Positions 9,546 through 19,163 are shown, counted from the first letter of the stretch. The stretch: DNA of 61,328 bases from an uncultured Pelagibacteraceae bacterium (GCA_902512765.1 CABXKF010000002.1:1-61328), one strand, 5' to 3'. Translations and numbers: made by a program. The notes: generated by a model not told the origin, from the letters alone.

Positions 9546-10229
9546 TTAAAGATATTTTGTTATAATTTTTTCAATACCAGTAAAGTCTTTTATTAGGTGA
9601 TTATGATATATTTCGGTTGTATTTTTTTCTGTATATCCATTTTCTAATAAAATAACAGGTATCTCAGCAGCTTTAGCTGCATTTGCATCAGTTTCACTGT
9701 CACCAATCATAATAGTTTTCTTCAAATCTCCATCTAATATTTCAACCACATTTGTTAGGTGTCTGGGGTCTGGCTTACAATAATCAAAAGTATCTGATCC
9801 TGCGACATATTCAAAAAAATCATAAATACCAATCTTCTTCAAAAGATCATTAGATAGATACTCTTGTTTGTTTGTGCAAACAGCCATAGATATATTTTGT
9901 TCTTTGCACCATATTAAAAAATTCTTTACTCCTGTAACTAAAGTACTTTCGTTAACAATATTTTTACCATAGAAATTTACAAACTCTTTGACCATTTCAT
10001 CTTTAATTTTTTCATCTAAAACTTTACTAAATTCTTTTTTTGCTTGTCCCCATATAGATCTTCCAATTAAAGCCCCAGCACCTTTGCCAACTAAATTTCT
10101 AATATCTTCTGTTGATTTAGTAGGGTAGCCAAATTTTCTCATTACATGATTGTGAGCTAACATCAAATCTGGCGCTGTATCTACAAGGGTTCCATCTAAA
10201 TCAAATAAAATTGTGAATTTTTGCTTCAT
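9546..10229 (-). CDS. gph: Phosphoglycolate phosphatase (HAD superfamily)
   Basis: This HAD hydrolase of 227 residues is most like phosphoglycolate phosphatase, which removes 2-phosphoglycolate produced by DNA repair and other side reactions. The motifs are clear: FDLDGTLVDTAPDL at residues 8-21 with the nucleophilic aspartate, VCTNK as motif II near 119, and GDSETDANAAKAA as motif IV near 176. Lengths of cap and core match Gph. It is the first gene of a minus-strand run continuing into prpD-prpB-prpC. Related HAD phosphatases share these motifs, so the exact substrate is moderately sure. Confidence 0.85.
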   Translation of the reverse strand: MKQKFTILFDLDGTLVDTAPDLMLAHNHVMRKFGYPTKSTEDIRNLVGKGAGALIGRSIWGQAKKEFSKVLDEKIKDEMVKEFVNFYGKNIVNESTLVTGVKNFLIWCKEQNISMAVCTNKQEYLSNDLLKKIGIYDFFEYVAGSDTFDYCKPDPRHLTNVVEILDGDLKKTIMIGDSETDANAAKAAEIPVILLENGYTEKNTTEIYHNHLIKDFTGIEKIITKYL

Positions 10230-10299
10230 TTTTAAAAGTTTTTTAAAGAAATATTATGTGAATTAATTAAGACTTATTCTTAATATAAAGCATTTTAAA

Positions 10300-10917
10300 A
10301 TGAAAGAATTAAATTTACAAAATTCACAAACTAAACTTCGTGGCAGATTTTTAAAAAATGGTGTCAAAATGACTGGACCAGAAACAATTTTCTTTTCACA
10401 TGATACTAAAATTGGAAAGAATGTAACCATTGAGCCTTATGTTGTAATAGGAAAAAAAGTAAAGATAGGAAACAACGTTATTATAAAATCATTTTCACAT
10501 TTAGAGTCTTGTAAAATAGAAAATAAAGTTGAAATTGGACCTTATGCAAGAATAAGACCCAATACGATTTTAAAAGAAGGATCTAAAATCGGAAACTTTG
10601 TTGAAGTCAAAAAAAGTACAATTGGAAAAAAATCAAAAGTAAATCATTTGTCTTATATTGGAGATAGTGAAATTGGAAAATCAGTAAATATTGGAGCTGG
10701 AACAATTACTTGTAATTATGATGGAGTTAAAAAAAGTAAAACAAAAATTAAAGATAATGTATTTATAGGATCTAATTCATCATTAGTTGCTCCAATTACA
10801 ATTGACAAACAAAGTGTGGTTGGTGCTGGGTCTGTGATTACAAAAAATGTAGGAAAAAAATCTTTAGCTTTAACAAGAGCAAAACATACTGAATTAAAAA
10901 ATTATAAAAGAAAATAA
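10300..10917 (+). CDS. glmU: Glucosamine-1-phosphate N-acetyltransferase, GlmU C-terminal half only
   Basis: The protein is 205 residues of left-handed beta-helix corresponding to the acetyltransferase domain of GlmU, which acetylates glucosamine 1-phosphate on the way to UDP-GlcNAc. Key residues seen in E. coli GlmU have counterparts: Arg84/86 in ARIRP, Lys104 in VEVKK, His116 and Tyr119 in NHLSYIG, Asn130, and Asn139-Tyr140 in CNYDG, plus a late Arg in LALTRAKH. The N-terminal uridylyltransferase domain with its GxGTRM loop is absent, and the 70 bases upstream do not encode it. glmS follows three bases later, so the two steps are co-expressed. Confidence 0.88.
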   Translation: MKELNLQNSQTKLRGRFLKNGVKMTGPETIFFSHDTKIGKNVTIEPYVVIGKKVKIGNNVIIKSFSHLESCKIENKVEIGPYARIRPNTILKEGSKIGNFVEVKKSTIGKKSKVNHLSYIGDSEIGKSVNIGAGTITCNYDGVKKSKTKIKDNVFIGSNSSLVAPITIDKQSVVGAGSVITKNVGKKSLALTRAKHTELKNYKRK

Positions 10918-10920
10918 ATT

Positions 10921-12741
10921 ATGTGCGGAATAATAGGTATTTCTAGCAACAAATCTGTATCAAGCAGCATCATTAATTCTCTTAAAAAATTAGAATATAG
11001 AGGTTATGACTCTGCTGGAATCGCAACTTTATCTCAAGGTTTCATTAATGAAGTTAAATCTGAAGGTAGAGTAGAAAATTTAGAAAATAATTTTGATTTA
11101 AAAAACCTTTCAGGAAATATAGGTATTGGCCATGTGAGATGGGCAACTCATGGTGTACCAAATAGTGTTAATGCTCACCCACACTCATCAGAAAATGTTT
11201 CAGTAGTCCATAACGGAATTATAGAGAATTCTACATTGCTAAAAAAATATTTACTAAGCAAAGGTCATAAATTTAAATCTCAAACAGATACAGAGGTTAT
11301 TGTGCATTTAATCACAGAAAATTTAAAAATATCTGAATTAAAAGACGCAATTACTAAAACTTTGAAACAACTTCATGGAAGCTTTGCTTTAGGAATTATA
11401 TTTAAAGATATGCCTGATTTAATAATTGGAGCAAGAAGAGGTTCTCCTTTAGCTGTTGGGTATGGACCTAGTGAAAATTATCTTGGATCAGACTCTTATG
11501 CCCTTAAATCAATGACAAACAAAATAACTTACTTGGATGATGGTGAATTTTGTTTTGTAAAAAAAGATGAAGTTCATTTTTTTAATGAAGAGGGAACAAA
11601 GATTAACAAAAAAGTTTTAGAACTTTCTTCAGATCAGCAAAATTATGACAAGGGTGATTATAAGCATTTTATGGCTAAAGAAATTGAGGAGCAGCCTCAA
11701 ACCTTGAAAACTGGTATCAAGGAATATCTGGATAATATGAATAATGACATCAATATTTACAATTTCCCATGGAAAATAGATGAAATTAAATCAATCATGC
11801 TAATTGGCTGTGGAACAGCATATCATTCCTGTCTGATGGCTAAATATTGGTTTGAAGAATTAACAACTTTAGATGTTAACATTGATATCGCATCGGAGTT
11901 TAGATATCGAAAAAATAGATTTAAAAATGATACTTTATATATCTTTGTTTCTCAGTCGGGTGAAACCGCAGATACTTATGCAGCTTTAGACTTATGTAAT
12001 AAAAATAAGATGAAAACATGTGCTGTTGTAAATGTAATTGAAAGCTCAATAGCAAGAGATTCAAATTTTGTATTACCTATTCATTGTGGGCCAGAAATTG
12101 GTGTAGCTTCAACAAAAGCGTTTCTAGGTCAAATACTTGTTTTATATATTTTATCGTTAAAATTATCATCATTAAGAAATGAAATTGATAACAAAGATTA
12201 CAAAGAAAAAATCAAAGATCTTAAAAATCTTCCAAACTTAATTGAACAAACATTATTAATTGATAATGATGTCCAGGCTATTGCATCAACATTTAACGAA
12301 GCTAAAGGATCAATGTTTTTAGGAAGAGGTTTCTCTTACCCAATTGCATTAGAAGGTGCGTTAAAACTAAAAGAATTATCTTACGTTCACGCTGAAGGAT
12401 ATCCTGCTGGTGAAATGAAACATGGACCCTTAGCATTAATTGAAGAGGGTATGCCAGTTGTGGTTTTAGCCCCGAGAGATAATTATTATAAAAAAACGAT
12501 TTCAAATATGCAAGAAGTTGTAGCAAGAGGTGCAAAAGTTTTATTGATTACAAATAAAAGTAAAGATGAAATTGTCTCTGAAAATATTTGGGAAACTATT
12601 GAGGTTGAAACTACTAATGATGACTTGCTCCCATTTCTTTTAACTATCCCACTTCAAAAACTTGCTTATTATTCAGCTCTTAAAAAAGGTTATGATATAG
12701 ATAAGCCAAGAAATTTAGCAAAATCTGTAACCGTGGAGTAG
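10921..12741 (+). CDS. glmS: Glutamine--fructose-6-phosphate aminotransferase (isomerizing)
   Basis: GlmS makes glucosamine 6-phosphate from fructose 6-phosphate and glutamine, the entry step to amino-sugar and cell-wall precursors. The 606 residues match the family length. Cys2 (MCGIIG) is the N-terminal glutaminase nucleophile after Met removal; RWATHG and HNGIIEN complete that domain. Two SIS sugar-isomerase domains follow (GCGTAYHSC near residue 296, SQSGETADT near residue 344), and the C-terminus ends in the conserved DKPRNLAKSVTVE. It sits three bases after the GlmU acetyltransferase gene. No glmS ribozyme-like leader could fit. Confidence 0.97.
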   Translation: MCGIIGISSNKSVSSSIINSLKKLEYRGYDSAGIATLSQGFINEVKSEGRVENLENNFDLKNLSGNIGIGHVRWATHGVPNSVNAHPHSSENVSVVHNGIIENSTLLKKYLLSKGHKFKSQTDTEVIVHLITENLKISELKDAITKTLKQLHGSFALGIIFKDMPDLIIGARRGSPLAVGYGPSENYLGSDSYALKSMTNKITYLDDGEFCFVKKDEVHFFNEEGTKINKKVLELSSDQQNYDKGDYKHFMAKEIEEQPQTLKTGIKEYLDNMNNDINIYNFPWKIDEIKSIMLIGCGTAYHSCLMAKYWFEELTTLDVNIDIASEFRYRKNRFKNDTLYIFVSQSGETADTYAALDLCNKNKMKTCAVVNVIESSIARDSNFVLPIHCGPEIGVASTKAFLGQILVLYILSLKLSSLRNEIDNKDYKEKIKDLKNLPNLIEQTLLIDNDVQAIASTFNEAKGSMFLGRGFSYPIALEGALKLKELSYVHAEGYPAGEMKHGPLALIEEGMPVVVLAPRDNYYKKTISNMQEVVARGAKVLLITNKSKDEIVSENIWETIEVETTNDDLLPFLLTIPLQKLAYYSALKKGYDIDKPRNLAKSVTVE

Positions 12742-12769
12742 TTTTTAACAGAGAGTTACTCAATTAAAT

Positions 12770-13156
12770 ATGCAGATAATCTATGTTCACGCAGCACTTG
12801 CGCTTTTAGCGATACCGCTTGGTTTATATATTTTTATAAATAAAAAAGGGACAAAGCATCACAAAATACTTGGCCGTATCTGGGTGATTGTTTTGATAAT
12901 CGTTTCTCTAACAGCATTATTCATTCAAACAATTAACCCAGGACAATATTCATTTATCCATCTTTTAATACCTTACACCATAGGTTCATTAATTTATTCT
13001 ATTTGGAACATAAAGAAATTTAAGAAGACTAAAATAGAAAGATATAAAATTAAACACATGCATTCAATGATTGGTGTGTATATTGGAGCACTTTTAATTG
13101 CTGGTGCATTTACTTTAATGCCTGGAAGATTATTTCATGAGATTATATTTGGTTAA
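12770..13156 (+). CDS. DUF2306-like integral membrane protein
   Basis: This is a 128-residue protein with four likely membrane helices: residues 1-22, about 38-58, about 67-82 and about 105-122. Histidines lie near helix ends (YVHAALA, KHHKILGR, KIKHMHSMIGVYIG). The pattern of paired His in membrane helices resembles the DUF2306 family, proposed to be heme-linked membrane proteins. The biological role is unknown. It begins 28 bases after glmS and may be read from the same transcript. Confidence 0.65.
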   Translation: MQIIYVHAALALLAIPLGLYIFINKKGTKHHKILGRIWVIVLIIVSLTALFIQTINPGQYSFIHLLIPYTIGSLIYSIWNIKKFKKTKIERYKIKHMHSMIGVYIGALLIAGAFTLMPGRLFHEIIFG

Positions 13157-13251
13157 AATTAAAGAAATTAATAAAATTTAACTCTGTAGTCAAAACCAGC
13201 CAGTAACAGTTGAATAAAGTCTAAACTCTGTTAAACAATCCTTAGTTGAAT

Positions 13252-14631
13252 ATGAAAAATTGGAAAAAAAATAGCTGGAGAAAATATCCTGTAAAACACA
13301 TTCCTGAATATCCCAATAAAAAGGATTTAGAGATGGTTTTGGATAAAATTGGAACGTTTCCACCATTGGTGTTTGCAGGTGAGACAAGACATTTAAAAGA
13401 TCAGCTTTCTGATGTAGTGGATGGTAAAGCATTTTTACTTCAAGGAGGAGACTGCGCAGAAAGTTTTGCAGAATTTAATCCAGACAATATTAGAGACACA
13501 TTTAAACTAATGTTACAAATGTCATTAGTTTTAACTTATTCTGCATCATTACCAGTTGTAAAAGTTGGAAGAATAGCTGGTCAATTTTCAAAACCTAGAA
13601 GTTCACCAGTTGAGTCTAAGGATGGTATAGAGCTTCCAAGCTATTTAGGTGATAATATTAATGGAATGGAATTTAATGAAAAGTCGAGAGTTCCTGATCC
13701 AAAAAGATTATTCAAAGCTTATTCTCAATCAACTGCAACATTAAATCTAATCAGAGCTTTTTGTCATGGTGGTTTTGCTGATTTACAAAATGTTCATAAT
13801 TGGAATGTAGGATTTATTAAAAATAGTCCAGCATTAAAGAGATTTAAAGATTTAGAAGATAAAATAGCTGATGCATTAGCATTTATGGGTGCATGTGGAA
13901 TAAACTCTGACTTTAATAGAAGATTAAAGACGGTTAATTTTTGGACTTCACATGAAGCATTGTTATTACCCTTTGAAGAAACAATGACTAGAACAGACTC
14001 TACGACTGGAGAAAATCATGACACCTCAGCTCATTTCGTTTGGATTGGAGATAGAACCAGACAACTCGATGGAGGACACGTTGAATTTTGTAGAGGAATT
14101 GAAAATCCAATTGGAATTAAATGTGGGCCAACTTTAAAACCAGAAGATTTAATAAATCTTTGTAATAAAATTAATCCAAGTAATGAAAAAGGAAAAATTA
14201 CTTTAATATCAAGATTTGGTGCAGATAATGTTTCAAAACATTTACCTAAATTAATAAGAGCAATTAAAAAAGAGGGTTTAAATGTAATTTGGTCGTGTGA
14301 TCCTTGTCATGGTAACACAGTTAAAGCTGCTACAGGATTTAAGACAAGACCTTTTAATAGCGTTTTAAACGAAGTTAAAAATGTATTTGCTTGTCATCAA
14401 AGTGAAGGAAGTTATGCGGGAGGCTTACATATAGAAATGACCGGCCAAAATGTTACTGAATGTATTGGTGGAGCTCAAAAAATATCAGAAAAAGATTTAT
14501 CATCTAGATATCACACCCATTGCGACCCGAGACTTAATGCAAATCAAGCCTTAGAATTAGCTTTTTTAATTTCTGATGAGATTAAAAAGAATAGCTCATA
14601 TTCTAAAAATGCAGACAGAGCGGCATCTTAA
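13252..14631 (+). CDS. aroG: 3-Deoxy-7-phosphoheptulonate synthase, class II
   Basis: This is the plant-like (class II) DAHP synthase that condenses phosphoenolpyruvate and erythrose 4-phosphate at the start of the shikimate pathway. Motifs include FLLQGGDCAESF near residue 62, KVGRIAGQFSKPRS near residue 102, WIGDRTRQLDGGHVEF near residue 263, GIKCGPT, and a WSCDPCHGNT metal/substrate segment near residue 351. I start at the ATG at 13252; a TTG two codons upstream is possible. The protein is then about 459 residues, normal for the family. The class II form differs from the E. coli AroF/G/H type. Confidence 0.94.
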   Translation: MKNWKKNSWRKYPVKHIPEYPNKKDLEMVLDKIGTFPPLVFAGETRHLKDQLSDVVDGKAFLLQGGDCAESFAEFNPDNIRDTFKLMLQMSLVLTYSASLPVVKVGRIAGQFSKPRSSPVESKDGIELPSYLGDNINGMEFNEKSRVPDPKRLFKAYSQSTATLNLIRAFCHGGFADLQNVHNWNVGFIKNSPALKRFKDLEDKIADALAFMGACGINSDFNRRLKTVNFWTSHEALLLPFEETMTRTDSTTGENHDTSAHFVWIGDRTRQLDGGHVEFCRGIENPIGIKCGPTLKPEDLINLCNKINPSNEKGKITLISRFGADNVSKHLPKLIRAIKKEGLNVIWSCDPCHGNTVKAATGFKTRPFNSVLNEVKNVFACHQSEGSYAGGLHIEMTGQNVTECIGGAQKISEKDLSSRYHTHCDPRLNANQALELAFLISDEIKKNSSYSKNADRAAS

Positions 14632-14670
14632 AACATTGTAAAAGATACCAACTAATAATATTTTAAGATT

Positions 14671-15408
14671 ATGAATGCCTCAGAAAAAGTAAATTTTATA
14701 TCTAATTGGATAAAAGATTACGCCAACAATATGCCAAGTAAGGCACAATCATTGGTTATTGGAATCTCTGGTGGGATAGACTCTTCTGTTTCAAGCACCT
14801 TAAGTGCAATGACTGGATTAAAAACAATTGTATTATCAATGCCAATTAAACAAAAATCTCATCAACATGATTTAAGTTTAAAACATCAAGAGTGGCTGGT
14901 TAAGAAATTTGATAATGTTGAAGCACACACAGTGAACCTAGATGAATTATTTTCTGCTTTTTATTCTAGTTTATCTAAATTTGATAACGAGCACGGGATG
15001 GCAAATTCTAGAGCAAGATTAAGAATGACTACTCTTTATCAAGTAGCTGCAGCAAACAAAGGTATAGTTGTTGGCACGGGAAATAAGATAGAGGATTTTG
15101 GTGTTGGGTTTTATACAAAGTATGGTGATGGTGGAGTTGATATTTCTCCAATAGCAGATTGTAATAAAACAGAAGTTTGGGAGTTAGGAAAAGAGCTTGG
15201 AATTTTAGAAGAAATAATTGAGGCAGCTCCTACAGACGGACTATGGGATGATGGTCGAACAGATGAAGGTCAACTTGGTTTAAAATATCATGAATTAGAA
15301 GAAGCTATGGATAACCCAAACTCACCTAATAGAGCTAAATACGAAACAATAAGAAAACAAAATTTGCATAAAATGGAGCCCATTCCAGTTTGCAAAATTC
15401 CAAATTAA
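14671..15408 (+). CDS. nadE: Ammonia-dependent NAD+ synthetase
   Basis: NadE amidates nicotinic acid adenine dinucleotide to NAD+, with ATP. The PP-loop SGGIDSS is at residues 34-40, with VVGTGNKIEDFGVG and ISPIADCNKTEVW typical of the synthetase domain, and TDGLWDDGRTDEGQLG near the C-terminus. At 245 residues it is the short single-domain form, with no N-terminal glutaminase, so it should use free ammonia. It lies between the DAHP synthase and cysS in one plus-strand run; the window also carries NAD kinase further on. Confidence 0.93.
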   Translation: MNASEKVNFISNWIKDYANNMPSKAQSLVIGISGGIDSSVSSTLSAMTGLKTIVLSMPIKQKSHQHDLSLKHQEWLVKKFDNVEAHTVNLDELFSAFYSSLSKFDNEHGMANSRARLRMTTLYQVAAANKGIVVGTGNKIEDFGVGFYTKYGDGGVDISPIADCNKTEVWELGKELGILEEIIEAAPTDGLWDDGRTDEGQLGLKYHELEEAMDNPNSPNRAKYETIRKQNLHKMEPIPVCKIPN

Positions 15409-15450
15409 TCAAATAGATTCACAAATCTATAAATTAAGTATATTTCTAAA

Positions 15451-16803
15451 ATGATGAATAAAGATATTTTTTTAACAAATAATCTAAGTAACAAAAAAGA
15501 AAAATTTGTTCCAATAGATGAAAAAAAAGTAGGCATGTATGTTTGCGGCCCTACAGTTTATGATGACCCCCATATTGGTAATGCTAGACCTATAGTTATC
15601 TTTGATATTCTTTTTAAAATACTCAAGAGTAAATTTCCTTCAGTGACTTATGTAAGAAATATTACAGATGTTGATGATAAAATAATTAAATCATCAAATG
15701 ATAAAAAAATATCGATCTCAGATTTAACTGAAACTGTAATCAAAAGTTTTGATGAAGATTGTAATTATCTAAATTGTGAAGCACCAACACAACAACCTAA
15801 AGCGACAGAACATATAGAATTAATGATTGAGATGATTTCTGAATTAATCAAAAAAGATTTTGCTTATGAAAATAATAAACATGTTTATTTTGAAGTCAAA
15901 AAGTTTACAGACTATGGAAAATTATCCAACAAAAAGTTAGAGGATTTAATTGCTGGATCAAGAGTTGAAGTAAGTGACAACAAAAAGAACTCTGAAGATT
16001 TTGTGTTATGGAAACCTTCTTTAGAAAATGAACCATCTTGGGACTCTCCATGGGGAAAAGGTAGACCAGGTTGGCATTTAGAATGTTCAGCAATGTCTAA
16101 GAAATTTTTAGGTAATGAATTTGATATACATGGTGGAGGAATAGATTTAATTTTTCCACACCATGAAAATGAAATAGCTCAATCAAGATGTGCAAATAAC
16201 ACTAAAGTTTTTGCAAATTATTGGCTGCATAATGCATTTATCACTATGTCCAATGAAAAAATGGCAAAATCTCAGGGAAATATATTAAAAATAAAAGATT
16301 TTAGAAAAAAAGTTAGCGGTCAAGTTTTAAGGTTGGCTTTAATTAGCGCGCACTACAAACAGCCATTGGATTGGAATGATAAACTATTAGAAGATTGTCA
16401 AAATACGATTGATAAATGGTACAATGTTTATACGCCGTCAAACAAAGATGTTAATGATGAAATTATCCAACCTTTGTATGACGATATAAATACACCTGGT
16501 TATATTGCAAATTTACATAAACTTTATGAAAAAGCTAATAAAGGAAATGATGAAGACAAACAAATATTTAATTCAGCTTGTAACTTCATAGGCTTACTTC
16601 AAGAAACCAAAGAGGTGTGGTTAAATTATAAAAAAGATAAAGCAGATATTTCAGAAGAAGAAATTAAAAGCAAGATAGAGCTTAGAAATAAAGCTAGAGC
16701 TGATAAAGATTATAAAGAAGCTGATAATATAAGAAACTACCTTTTTGATAAAGGTGTTTTAATAGAAGATAAAGATGGTAAAACAATTTGGAAATTTAAA
16801 TGA
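15451..16803 (+). CDS. cysS: Cysteinyl-tRNA synthetase
   Basis: This class I aminoacyl-tRNA synthetase charges tRNA-Cys. The nucleotide-binding signature appears as HIGN within CGPTVYDDPHIGNARP near residues 32-47, Zn-binding residues include Cys32, the GWHLECSAM segment and HHENE, and the second signature is KMAKSQG near residue 271. The length, 450 residues, is usual. Two ATG codons open the frame; either could start. The stop overlaps the start of cimA by four bases (ATGA), giving coupled translation. Confidence 0.96.
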   Translation: MMNKDIFLTNNLSNKKEKFVPIDEKKVGMYVCGPTVYDDPHIGNARPIVIFDILFKILKSKFPSVTYVRNITDVDDKIIKSSNDKKISISDLTETVIKSFDEDCNYLNCEAPTQQPKATEHIELMIEMISELIKKDFAYENNKHVYFEVKKFTDYGKLSNKKLEDLIAGSRVEVSDNKKNSEDFVLWKPSLENEPSWDSPWGKGRPGWHLECSAMSKKFLGNEFDIHGGGIDLIFPHHENEIAQSRCANNTKVFANYWLHNAFITMSNEKMAKSQGNILKIKDFRKKVSGQVLRLALISAHYKQPLDWNDKLLEDCQNTIDKWYNVYTPSNKDVNDEIIQPLYDDINTPGYIANLHKLYEKANKGNDEDKQIFNSACNFIGLLQETKEVWLNYKKDKADISEEEIKSKIELRNKARADKDYKEADNIRNYLFDKGVLIEDKDGKTIWKFK

Positions 16804-18401
16804 GTAAGGAAAAACTATATATTTTTGACACCACGTTAAGAGACGGTGCTCAAACTCAAGGTGTCGACTTTTCAATTGATGATAAAGAAAAAATATCAAA
16901 TTCACTTGATAACTTAGGAGTTGATTATATTGAGGGTGGTTGGCCAGGAGCCAATCCAACAGATACTGAATTTTTTAATAAAGATCATGGTTTTAAAAAT
17001 GCTAAATTAACTGCATTTGGTATGACCAAAAAATCAGAGCATAGTGCGGAAAATGACCCAATGTTAGCTTCATTAATTAATTCAAAAAGTTCATCAGTTT
17101 GTTTGTTTGGAAAATCCTGGGATTTTCAAGTTGATGTAGCACTTGGAATCACTAATGAAGAAAATTTAGAAAATATTAGCGAAAGTGCAAAACATATAGT
17201 TGGCTCAGGTAAAGAATTTATGTTTGACGCCGAACATTTTTTTGATGGATATAAATCAAATCCAGATTACGCATTAAAATGCCTTAAGGTAGCGTTTGAT
17301 CAAGGCGCTAGATGGATTATTTTGTGTGATACGAATGGTGGAACTCTTCCACACGAAGTATCAAAAATTGTATCAGAAGTTACAAAACATATTCCAGGTG
17401 ACAATTTAGGTATTCATGCTCATAACGACACTGAAAATGCTGTAGCAAATAGTTTGGCTGCTGTTCAAGCAGGGGTTAGACAAATCCAAGGAACTATCAA
17501 TGGATTGGGGGAGAGATGTGGTAATGCAAATTTAATGTCTTTAATTCCTTCATTGTTTTTAAAGAAGGATTTTAGTAATAAATTTGAACTTAATATCAAA
17601 CAAGAAAATTTAAAAAATCTAACTCAATGCTCAAGATTATTGGATGAATTATTAAACAGAAAACCTAACAAACATTTGCCTTATGTGGGAGCTTCTGCCT
17701 TTTCACATAAAGGTGGAATGCACGTTTCAGCAGTTCAAAAAAATCCAAAAACTTATGAACATATTGAGCCTGAGGAAGTAGGAAACTCAAGAAACATTGT
17801 TGTTTCAGACCAAGCTGGTCAATCAAACATAATGTCTAGATTAAAATCTATTGGCATCCAAATCGAAAAAAATGATCCAAAAATTAAAAAACTTTTAAGT
17901 GAAGTTAAAGACAGAGAATTTATTGGTTATAGTTATGATGGAGCAGACGCTTCATTTGAATTATTAGCTAGAAGATTGATAGGCGATATCCCACGATACA
18001 TATTAATTAATGAGTATGATGTATCAGTTAAAAAAGATAGTACTGGTGAAATCATTTCTCATGCTAAAGCTCAATTAGAGGTTGATGGTCAAAAAATATT
18101 ATGTGAAGGACAGGGTAATGGACCTGTAAATGCACTTGATAATGCGATTAGAAAAAATGTAAATAAGCTTGCTAAATATTCTGAGTATTTAAAAGACTTA
18201 AAACTAGTTGATTATAAAGTAAGAATTTTAAATACAGGTACCGAAGCAGTAACTAGAGTTTCAATTGAAAGCACAGACTCTAAAGGTATTAACTGGTTTA
18301 CCATAGGTGTTTCACCAAATATAATTGATGCATCATTTAAAGCATTGGTTGATAGTTTGGATTATAAATTATTTAAGGATAAGGCTCCAGCTAGCCTATA
18401 A
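16800..18401 (+). CDS. cimA: (R)-Citramalate synthase
   Basis: CimA condenses pyruvate with acetyl-CoA to give citramalate, a threonine-independent route towards isoleucine. The protein belongs to the alpha-isopropylmalate/homocitrate synthase family: DTTLRDGAQTQGV near residue 10, GGWPGANPTD, the metal-binding HAHND near residue 200 and NGLGERCGNANL near residue 237. A C-terminal LeuA allosteric-type domain is present (533 residues total). GGWPG and the long C-terminal region favour the CimA subgroup over 2-isopropylmalate synthase. It starts inside the end of cysS. Feedback control by isoleucine is expected from the family but not proven here. Confidence 0.9.
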   Translation: MSKEKLYIFDTTLRDGAQTQGVDFSIDDKEKISNSLDNLGVDYIEGGWPGANPTDTEFFNKDHGFKNAKLTAFGMTKKSEHSAENDPMLASLINSKSSSVCLFGKSWDFQVDVALGITNEENLENISESAKHIVGSGKEFMFDAEHFFDGYKSNPDYALKCLKVAFDQGARWIILCDTNGGTLPHEVSKIVSEVTKHIPGDNLGIHAHNDTENAVANSLAAVQAGVRQIQGTINGLGERCGNANLMSLIPSLFLKKDFSNKFELNIKQENLKNLTQCSRLLDELLNRKPNKHLPYVGASAFSHKGGMHVSAVQKNPKTYEHIEPEEVGNSRNIVVSDQAGQSNIMSRLKSIGIQIEKNDPKIKKLLSEVKDREFIGYSYDGADASFELLARRLIGDIPRYILINEYDVSVKKDSTGEIISHAKAQLEVDGQKILCEGQGNGPVNALDNAIRKNVNKLAKYSEYLKDLKLVDYKVRILNTGTEAVTRVSIESTDSKGINWFTIGVSPNIIDASFKALVDSLDYKLFKDKAPASL

Positions 18402-18421
18402 GTTTTGATTTATCATAAATA

Positions 18422-19135
18422 ATGTCATCAAACAATATTACTTTTATTTTACATAAGCCTCAGTTATCAGAAAATATTGGTGCATGTGCTAGAGGGATGA
18501 AGAACTTTAATTTTCAAAAACTGTCAATTATTGATCCAAAACCTATTTTTCCTAATGATAAAATTTTAGCAACTTCTGTTGGTGCTAGAAATATAATTAA
18601 TAAGAGTAAAGTGTTTGATGCCTTAGAGCCTGCACTAAAAGATATAGATTATGTCATTGCAACATCTGCTAGATTTAGAAACAAAAACATTAAACACATT
18701 CAATTAGAAGACTTAAAAAAGATTGATTTCACCAAAAAAGTAGCATTTCTTTTTGGATCTGAAGCATCAGGTTTGTCGAATAATGAAGTGAGTTATGCAA
18801 ATTACACGTTACAAATTCCAACTAATCCTGAATTCAAATCCTTAAATTTATCTCATAGCTTAATTATCATTGCTCAGTATGTCTCAAGCATCATAAAATC
18901 TAAGACTTCCAATTTTAAAAAATCTAAAAAGGTTAAAGCTGCCTCTAAAAAAGAGATACATTCAATGACTAATTTATGCATTCAAAACCTAGATGATATC
19001 AATTTCTTTAAACCAAAGGAGAAGAAACCTATTATGCTAGAAAATCTTAGAAATATATTCTATAGAATGGAATTATCAGCCAAAGAAACGCGTATATTAG
19101 CCAGTGTATTCGCTAGTTTGGGTAAAAAACGTTGA
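18422..19135 (+). CDS. trmJ: tRNA 2'-O-methyltransferase TrmJ
   Basis: A 237-residue SPOUT (TrmH/SpoU) methyltransferase that, by family, methylates the 2'-O of nucleotide 32 in tRNAs. The three SpoU motifs are visible: LSENIGACARGMKNF near residue 14, FLFGSEASGLSNNEV near residue 116, and IPTNPEFKSLNLSHSL near residue 137. A C-terminal helical extension, typical of TrmJ rather than RlmB, follows. It lies 20 bases after cimA and 40 bases before rpsD, but a good promoter sits directly after its stop codon, so rpsD is probably independent. Confidence 0.88.
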   Translation: MSSNNITFILHKPQLSENIGACARGMKNFNFQKLSIIDPKPIFPNDKILATSVGARNIINKSKVFDALEPALKDIDYVIATSARFRNKNIKHIQLEDLKKIDFTKKVAFLFGSEASGLSNNEVSYANYTLQIPTNPEFKSLNLSHSLIIIAQYVSSIIKSKTSNFKKSKKVKAASKKEIHSMTNLCIQNLDDINFFKPKEKKPIMLENLRNIFYRMELSAKETRILASVFASLGKKR

Positions 19136-19163
19136 TTGACAAAATAGCCTGTAAGCTTATAAA
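19136..19163 (+). promoter_or_regulatory. Sigma70-type promoter of rpsD
   Basis: A consensus -35 TTGACA (19136-19141) and a -10 TATAAA (19158-19163) are separated by 16 bases. Transcription would begin near 19170, only about five bases before the rpsD ATG at 19176, so the mRNA would be nearly leaderless and has no visible Shine-Dalgarno. Confidence 0.7.

Noticed and set aside
13157..13251. AACAG/CTGTT repeat before the DAHP synthase gene as a riboswitch or attenuator
   Set aside because: Only five base pairs with a long loop and no T-run or conserved core; not distinguishable from chance.
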